The notes under the pieces were generated by a model, which was not told the DNA's origin, searched no databases, and saw only the letters and a program-made list of their open reading frames with translations. A stretch of DNA of 64,000 nt from Pseudomonas cerasi. GTDB taxonomy: Bacteria; Pseudomonadota; Gammaproteobacteria; Pseudomonadales; Pseudomonadaceae. The stretch is from the NCBI RefSeq assembly GCF_900074915.1, contig NZ_LT222319.1, positions 2,265,001 through 2,329,000 on the forward strand, in the 5' to 3' direction. This document shows, piece after piece, positions 59,714 to 64,000 of this stretch. The stretch's first letter is position 1; every line of letters begins with the position of its first letter. The translations under genes were made by a program, and so were the position numbers.

Positions 59714-61966
59714 TCAGGTCGTCAATGTCTTCGCAAGCGCAATCGCGTTGGGTATATCCAGCTGGCTGGAGGCAAATGATTTGATCAACAGCGATTTTGG
59801 CAGGGCCCAGTCCCACTTCTCCCGGATCAGATTCTTCACATCTTTCAGCAGGGGCTCCACATCGGTCGCATCCAGCTCTGCAATTCTGGCCAGTGCTGCC
59901 AGCACGCTTTCCTGAGAAGCGCTGATTTCCAGTACCAACCCCGACGCTGTGCACATGACCCCAGCCTGGTTGAGCAGCAGGCACAGCGCATCATTGGTGT
60001 AGTCGCCTGCCCAGGTCAGCAGGTAGCTGCTTGAGGTCGAACCCGTCAGGCGCTGGTCAGCCAGCCCCAGCCGGTGAAAGGTCTGGCGCGCTTCCGCCAG
60101 CAGGGCCTGTGCATTGGCATCGAGGAACGGGCAGGGGGTGACTTCCGTGAGTACCGCGCGCATTTCTTCACGCACCCGGTCATGGATTTTGGCGCCCAGC
60201 CCGTCGAATACCGGAGGTTCGCCGCCACGGGCGCGTTTGACCGCAATGACTTTCTTTTCCAGGTCTACATCCATGACCTGCCAGCGTTTACCTGCGAAGA
60301 TGATGCGTTGCCCCAAGATCAGCGGGCGACTGACAGGAATGGAACCTAGCGGCCTGCCATCGCGAAGCAGCCTGAATTCCTCGTCGCTGCTGAACGCGCT
60401 GTAGAACTCATAATGGTTGACCAGCTTTTCACCGATCTCGCCAGGTAATAGCAGGCCAGAGCTGTCCTGGACGATCAGTTTATTTTCACCCAGCGCCTTG
60501 AGAAGGGCCATGAAGTCGGTTTTATCAACGGCTGCAAATGTTCCGCTCGCTATCAGCTCATTCCACAGCTGCGAGGCATGTGCACCACCTTGCTGTGCAA
60601 TCGTCGACAGGCATTGCTGAACCAGCGTTGAGGCGTGTAGGCCGTTGGCTCTCGGAGGTTCGAACCACTTCTCGATCAATAATCGAATCATGGCGATCGT
60701 CTGCACCAGGTTTTGCCGGAGCTGATCCGAGAGGTCCGAATCAGGTGTCAGGGTGTCTTCCTGGCAATAGGCGCGAAGTGTGGCAGGCTCACCTGCGCGA
60801 CGCCCGGAGCGACCCAGTCGCTGGCGCAGGCTGGCCACTGATGGCGGAGGGCCGATCTGCGCAACTGCTTTGATGTTGCCGATATCGATGCCAAGTTCGA
60901 GGGTCGTGGTGCAGACGGCCGAGGCGGGCGGACTCCCCGCTTTCAGTGCTCGCTCCGTATCTTCACGCAGGTCTCGGGACAAGCTTCCGTGGTGAGGCAG
61001 GAACTCATTCGGCAAACCGTCGTTTTCGCACAAGTGCCGCAGCCGGTCGGCGTACCATTCAACCTTGTCGCGGCTGTTGGGAAAGATCAGATTGTTACTG
61101 CCACGCAACACCTTGTACATATGCGCGGCTATGGCGTGCCTGGTCCCGGAGACATCTTCTTCCTGCTCTTCTTCCTGATCGTTGCCATCGTCTTTTGTCA
61201 CGACCGTCTGCAGGTTTGCTGTCAGTTTCTTCATCGGCAACATGGTGTAACCGCGTACCTGAACCTGAAGGTCCTGGCCCGAGGCTCGAGAAATGATTTC
61301 GTCCATGCGTCGGCCTTGCCCCGGACGCAGGAACTCGCGGGCGAGTGCCATCTCGCCCAGGGTCGCAGACAGGCCTACGCGGGGCAGTTTTTTGCCGACA
61401 ACCGTTTCTACGCGGTGCATCAGCGACTGCAATTGTTTGCCGCGCTCGCTGCCGATGAACGCGTGTAATTCGTCGATGACGATATAGCGAAGGGGCTGAA
61501 AGAGCCCCGCAAGCGCCGAGCCCCGGTTCACGAACAGGGCTTCCAGCGATTCTGGGGTTATGAGCAGGATCCCTCTGGGCGATTTCAGAAAGCGGTGCTT
61601 CCTGCTTGCCGAAACGTCCCCGTGCCAGCCGACCACCGGGATTTCCAGGCGCTCGCAAAGACGTGTCAGCCTGTCCCACTGATCATTGATCAAGGCCTTG
61701 AGCGGGCTGATATAGAGCACAGCGCCTGGTGCATCGGTGTTGTTGAGCAAATGGGTCAGAATGGGCAGAAACGCCGCCTCGGTTTTGCCCGCTGCAGTGG
61801 AGGCCGCAATGATGACGTCGCGATCCGCGTCGATCAGCGCAGGTATGGCCCATTCCTGAGCATCCCTTAACGATGTCCAGCCTTGCGACCACACCCATTG
61901 TTGTACATCGGGGTGAAGCCGTTCGAACGCGGATGAGTCAGAGCTTGAAGCTTGTGAGTTCATCAT
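59714..61966 (-). CDS. Lhr-like superfamily II DEAD/DEAH helicase of a TerB-linked operon
   Basis: This 750-residue helicase has RecA domain 1 with Walker A STAAGKTEAA (Lys61), motif Ib TPESLEALF, DELH at 165-168 and SAT at 200-202. RecA domain 2 has TTTLELGIDIGN and QRLGRSGRR (motif VI, 382-390), then a winged helix and a C-terminal region as in Lhr/BrxHI proteins. An acidic insert (about 258-272, DDGNDQEEEQEED) sits between the RecA domains. GAGG precedes the tandem ATGs at 61966 and 61963; the second has better spacing. The start lies 29 bases inside the ATPase gene. DNA unwinding is expected; the substrate is unknown. Confidence 0.88.
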   Translation of the reverse strand: MMNSQASSSDSSAFERLHPDVQQWVWSQGWTSLRDAQEWAIPALIDADRDVIIAASTAAGKTEAAFLPILTHLLNNTDAPGAVLYISPLKALINDQWDRLTRLCERLEIPVVGWHGDVSASRKHRFLKSPRGILLITPESLEALFVNRGSALAGLFQPLRYIVIDELHAFIGSERGKQLQSLMHRVETVVGKKLPRVGLSATLGEMALAREFLRPGQGRRMDEIISRASGQDLQVQVRGYTMLPMKKLTANLQTVVTKDDGNDQEEEQEEDVSGTRHAIAAHMYKVLRGSNNLIFPNSRDKVEWYADRLRHLCENDGLPNEFLPHHGSLSRDLREDTERALKAGSPPASAVCTTTLELGIDIGNIKAVAQIGPPPSVASLRQRLGRSGRRAGEPATLRAYCQEDTLTPDSDLSDQLRQNLVQTIAMIRLLIEKWFEPPRANGLHASTLVQQCLSTIAQQGGAHASQLWNELIASGTFAAVDKTDFMALLKALGENKLIVQDSSGLLLPGEIGEKLVNHYEFYSAFSSDEEFRLLRDGRPLGSIPVSRPLILGQRIIFAGKRWQVMDVDLEKKVIAVKRARGGEPPVFDGLGAKIHDRVREEMRAVLTEVTPCPFLDANAQALLAEARQTFHRLGLADQRLTGSTSSSYLLTWAGDYTNDALCLLLNQAGVMCTASGLVLEISASQESVLAALARIAELDATDVEPLLKDVKNLIREKWDWALPKSLLIKSFASSQLDIPNAIALAKTLTT

Positions 61967-63233
61967 CGGCCTCTACAGTAAAATCGCTTTTGCCGCCGTC
62001 ATCCCTGGCAATGTCAATGGCGCCCAAAAGGTTTCTCCAGTCGGCCTCAGGGTTTTGCTCAAGAACCGCCAGCAGGTTGATGAACGCAGTGATGGTGGTG
62101 CGTGGCGTTCGAAAGTAAGCCTCGCCCAGACGCTGACCGCAGTGCTCGATGAAGGCCGGGATGGCCTCTTCCGGAAGCAGGTAGTGTTGCGCATCGCCGT
62201 AGGCATAGACATTACGCAGGTTCAACAGGAGGACATAGAAGTCCTCCGGCGTCAGGCTGGTCAGCCGAATGACAGGGCCGGAAAGGTCGACGTAGCCGGC
62301 CTTGGCAAAGGTGTTTTCTGCCAGGCGCGACTGTAAAGCCGGGTAGCTGTAGAGGCCGCGGCGAGTGTCCATCAGGAATTCCGGCGTGCCGCCCAGAACG
62401 AAGCCCAGTCCGTCAGTCGACCCTTGCAGTGAGTCATTGAGGATGCGCAGGATTTGTTCGTAGTTCGCATTGCGAGCCTGCGTGTTGGCAAGCTTGTAGA
62501 GGTTGACCAGTTCGTCCAGGCACACCATAAGCCCGCCGAAGCCTGCCAGACGCACAAATCGGGAAAGCAGTTTGAGCTGATCGTACACGGACGCGTCGTC
62601 AACGATGCTTCTGACCCCCAAGGCCGCTCGTGCATCCGTCCTGGTGGTGAACTCCCCCCGAAGCCAGCGTATTGCATCGGCTTTGAGCTGTTCGTTGCCT
62701 TCGTTAAAGCCACGGCAGTAAGCGGCTATGACTTCGGCAAAGTCATAGCCGTTGACCATTTCGGTAAGCTCGGCGAGGTTCTGGCGTATGACGGTCTCGC
62801 TGTCTACGCCTTTGCTGCTCGCGTGTGTTCTGGCCTGGGAAATAAACTTTTCGACGATGCCCTGAAGCGCGCCGCCGTCCGGCTTGGTGCGTGTAGACAT
62901 GTTCTTGGCAAGCTCGGCGTACAGGGAGCGCGCCTGACCGCCTGAGGCGTGCAGGCGTCGATCGGGGTTCAGATCAGCATGCATCGTCACCAGCTTGCGT
63001 TCCATCGCAATGCCTCTGACCAGATTGAGGAAAAAAGTCTTGCCCGCGCCATACTCGCCGACCACGATACGAAAGGCAGAACCGCCTTCGGCCAGCCGAT
63101 CGACATCCTTGATAAGGGCTGCCAGCTCACCCGCCCGTCCGACCTGGATCAAGTGTTGCCCGACACGAGGAACGACACCTGCGCGCAGTGATTGAATGAC
63201 CGCATCGCGATCCTTGGCTCGTATCTTGTTCAT
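61938..63233 (-). CDS. DUF2791/BrxD-like P-loop ATPase
   Basis: This 431-residue AAA-type ATPase has Walker A GEYGAGKTF (59-67, Lys65) followed by the family's MHADLNPDRRLHASGGQARSLYAEL (84-108, by position), Walker B MVCLDELVNL (Asp240, Glu241) and FVLGGTPEFLMDTRRGLYSY after it. This is the DUF2791 family, whose best-known member is BrxD of some BREX phage-defence loci, where an Lhr-like helicase (BrxHI) is the partner. Here its ATG overlaps the TerB-C gene stop by four bases, and its 3' end overlaps the helicase start. Loading of the helicase onto DNA is an attractive role but unproven. Confidence 0.88.
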   Translation of the reverse strand: MNKIRAKDRDAVIQSLRAGVVPRVGQHLIQVGRAGELAALIKDVDRLAEGGSAFRIVVGEYGAGKTFFLNLVRGIAMERKLVTMHADLNPDRRLHASGGQARSLYAELAKNMSTRTKPDGGALQGIVEKFISQARTHASSKGVDSETVIRQNLAELTEMVNGYDFAEVIAAYCRGFNEGNEQLKADAIRWLRGEFTTRTDARAALGVRSIVDDASVYDQLKLLSRFVRLAGFGGLMVCLDELVNLYKLANTQARNANYEQILRILNDSLQGSTDGLGFVLGGTPEFLMDTRRGLYSYPALQSRLAENTFAKAGYVDLSGPVIRLTSLTPEDFYVLLLNLRNVYAYGDAQHYLLPEEAIPAFIEHCGQRLGEAYFRTPRTTITAFINLLAVLEQNPEADWRNLLGAIDIARDDGGKSDFTVEADDELTSFKL

Positions 63234-64000
63234 AGGGCAAGCTCGCTTAAAATATCCGGGTTGATTTCGATAGGGTCATCACCCTCGGAAACCGGCATGT
63301 CGAACAATTCGAATGCCATATCGTTGATTTGCTCCAGCGCACCGTCGAGCATCAATGCCATACCTGCCGTCGCGACTTCCAGCTCTCGTCGACTCCATTG
63401 GTTGCGTGATACCAGCAGACGCAGAAACGCAGAGTGCCCCGCATCGAGTCCATGGAGATGGGCGCCAGTGTCTGGGGTGTCTTGTGAAGCATCGTCTTCG
63501 GCTATCTGCGTGTCGTCCTGCTGCTCGTCTTCCTGGTCGTTGCGAAAAACATCAGCCAGCAGCGCCGACACCTCTGCCGTTTCGCGTCGCAACTGGGCAA
63601 CCCTGCCCATGTCCAGCACGATTCCAGAGCCTGGCTTCTTGTCGGGGCCTGTTGCTGTAGTGGCTGACAGCGCTGTCGAGACTTGTCCTGTCTGTAAACC
63701 GGTCGCAGCACCATGGAGGTTGCTGTAAAGGGCGTGTTGATCGAGTTGAAGTGCCCTGTAGATCCGCTCAAGCAACCTGACTTTCTCAGGCGTAACCGCT
63801 CCGTCAGCGTGGGCAAGGTGAGTCAGGCAACCGACGATGGCCTGCTTTTCTTCCTGATTCAGCGAACCCAGCTTTTTCTTCAGGCTTGCCAGGTTGGGCG
63901 GCTGCTGCAGCTGCATCAACAGATACGCCTTGAGACGTGTTCGATGCGCGACACGCAGATGCCCCCATGAGTCGATATGCTGTTCAAGCAGTGCAACTGC
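63230..64000 (-). CDS. TerB/TerB-C domain protein, 3' part (5' end outside window)
   Basis: The open frame runs uninterrupted to the window edge; 256 residues are visible. Although an ATG occurs at 63916, the frame before it is plainly coding (AVALLEQHIDSWGHLRVAH and on to the edge), so the gene starts beyond 64000. A TerB-like helical module occupies the part with LTHLAHADGAVTPEKVRLLERIYRALQLD, then an acidic linker, and the C-terminal 80 residues match the TerB-C domain (LLVSRNQWSRRELEVATAGMAL, ALEQINDMAFELFDMP, IEINPDILSEL). Proteins with TerB-N and TerB-C domains have been described beside a P-loop ATPase and an Lhr-like helicase as predicted stress or DNA-processing systems. Tellurite resistance itself is not implied. 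Confidence 0.82.
   Translation of the reverse strand, partial: AVALLEQHIDSWGHLRVAHRTRLKAYLLMQLQQPPNLASLKKKLGSLNQEEKQAIVGCLTHLAHADGAVTPEKVRLLERIYRALQLDQHALYSNLHGAATGLQTGQVSTALSATTATGPDKKPGSGIVLDMGRVAQLRRETAEVSALLADVFRNDQEDEQQDDTQIAEDDASQDTPDTGAHLHGLDAGHSAFLRLLVSRNQWSRRELEVATAGMALMLDGALEQINDMAFELFDMPVSEGDDPIEINPDILSELAL

Noticed and set aside
63230..63916. Complete small TerB-like gene starting at 63916
   Set aside because: The same frame upstream to the window edge is clearly coding and continuous, so the ATG at 63916 is internal and the gene is truncated by the window.

Overview
The window is chromosomal DNA from a fluorescent pseudomonad, most likely a member of the Pseudomonas syringae complex. 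This rests on the 23S/5S rRNA type, a complete 13-gene nuo operon with fused nuoCD, the 441-residue isocitrate lyase beside a monomeric isocitrate dehydrogenase, and a two-component system matching, by domain order and remembered synteny, CvsSR of P. syringae and BqsRS/CarSR of P. aeruginosa. No insertion sequence, prophage, CRISPR array or tRNA gene is visible.

Layout. 1-2.7 kb is the 3' part of an rrn operon (23S, 5S, terminator). 2.8-9.0 kb holds queD, then two small PepSY genes coupled to a response regulator and histidine kinase, a Cache-type chemoreceptor and an AI-2E family permease. 9.0-11.1 kb is a divergent alpha/beta-hydrolase and AraC regulator pair. 11.1-26.1 kb is the nuoABCDEFGHIJKLMN operon on the minus strand. 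26.5-34.7 kb, also minus, contains aceA, an orphan secretin-N-like exported protein, a GNAT/ribosomal-oxygenase pair, purB, hflD, mnmA and a Nudix gene. 34.8-36.9 kb is a LysR gene divergent from a Tat-signal alpha/beta hydrolase. 37.0-44.9 kb holds idh, cspD and a bacterial N-degron cluster (clpS, clpA, bpt, aat) with infA inside it. 45.4-52.9 kb is a plus-strand housekeeping run: ftsK, lolA, rarA, crcB, serS, cysG. 52.9-56.4 kb is a glutathionyl-hydroquinone reductase and the tusDCBE sulfur relay coupled to a TrpD2-like gene. 56.6-59.6 kb is an MFS carboxylate-type transporter, a ModA-like binding protein and a LysR regulator.

The most unusual part is the right end (59.7-64.0 kb): a tightly overlapping minus-strand operon encoding a TerB/TerB-C protein (its 5' part lies outside the window), a DUF2791/BrxD-like P-loop ATPase and an Lhr-like superfamily II helicase. 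The ATPase and helicase families are shared with BREX defence systems, but no other BREX gene is visible. It is the best candidate here for a poorly described nucleic-acid-processing or defence system.

Three regulatory signals stand out: a 28-bp palindrome with TGTAGTG/CACTACA arms just upstream of a promoter for aceA (RccR type), a near-perfect Fur box upstream of nuoA, and a TTAAG direct repeat in front of the PepSY/two-component operon. All functional statements come from reading the sequence and recalled family knowledge; no database search was run.
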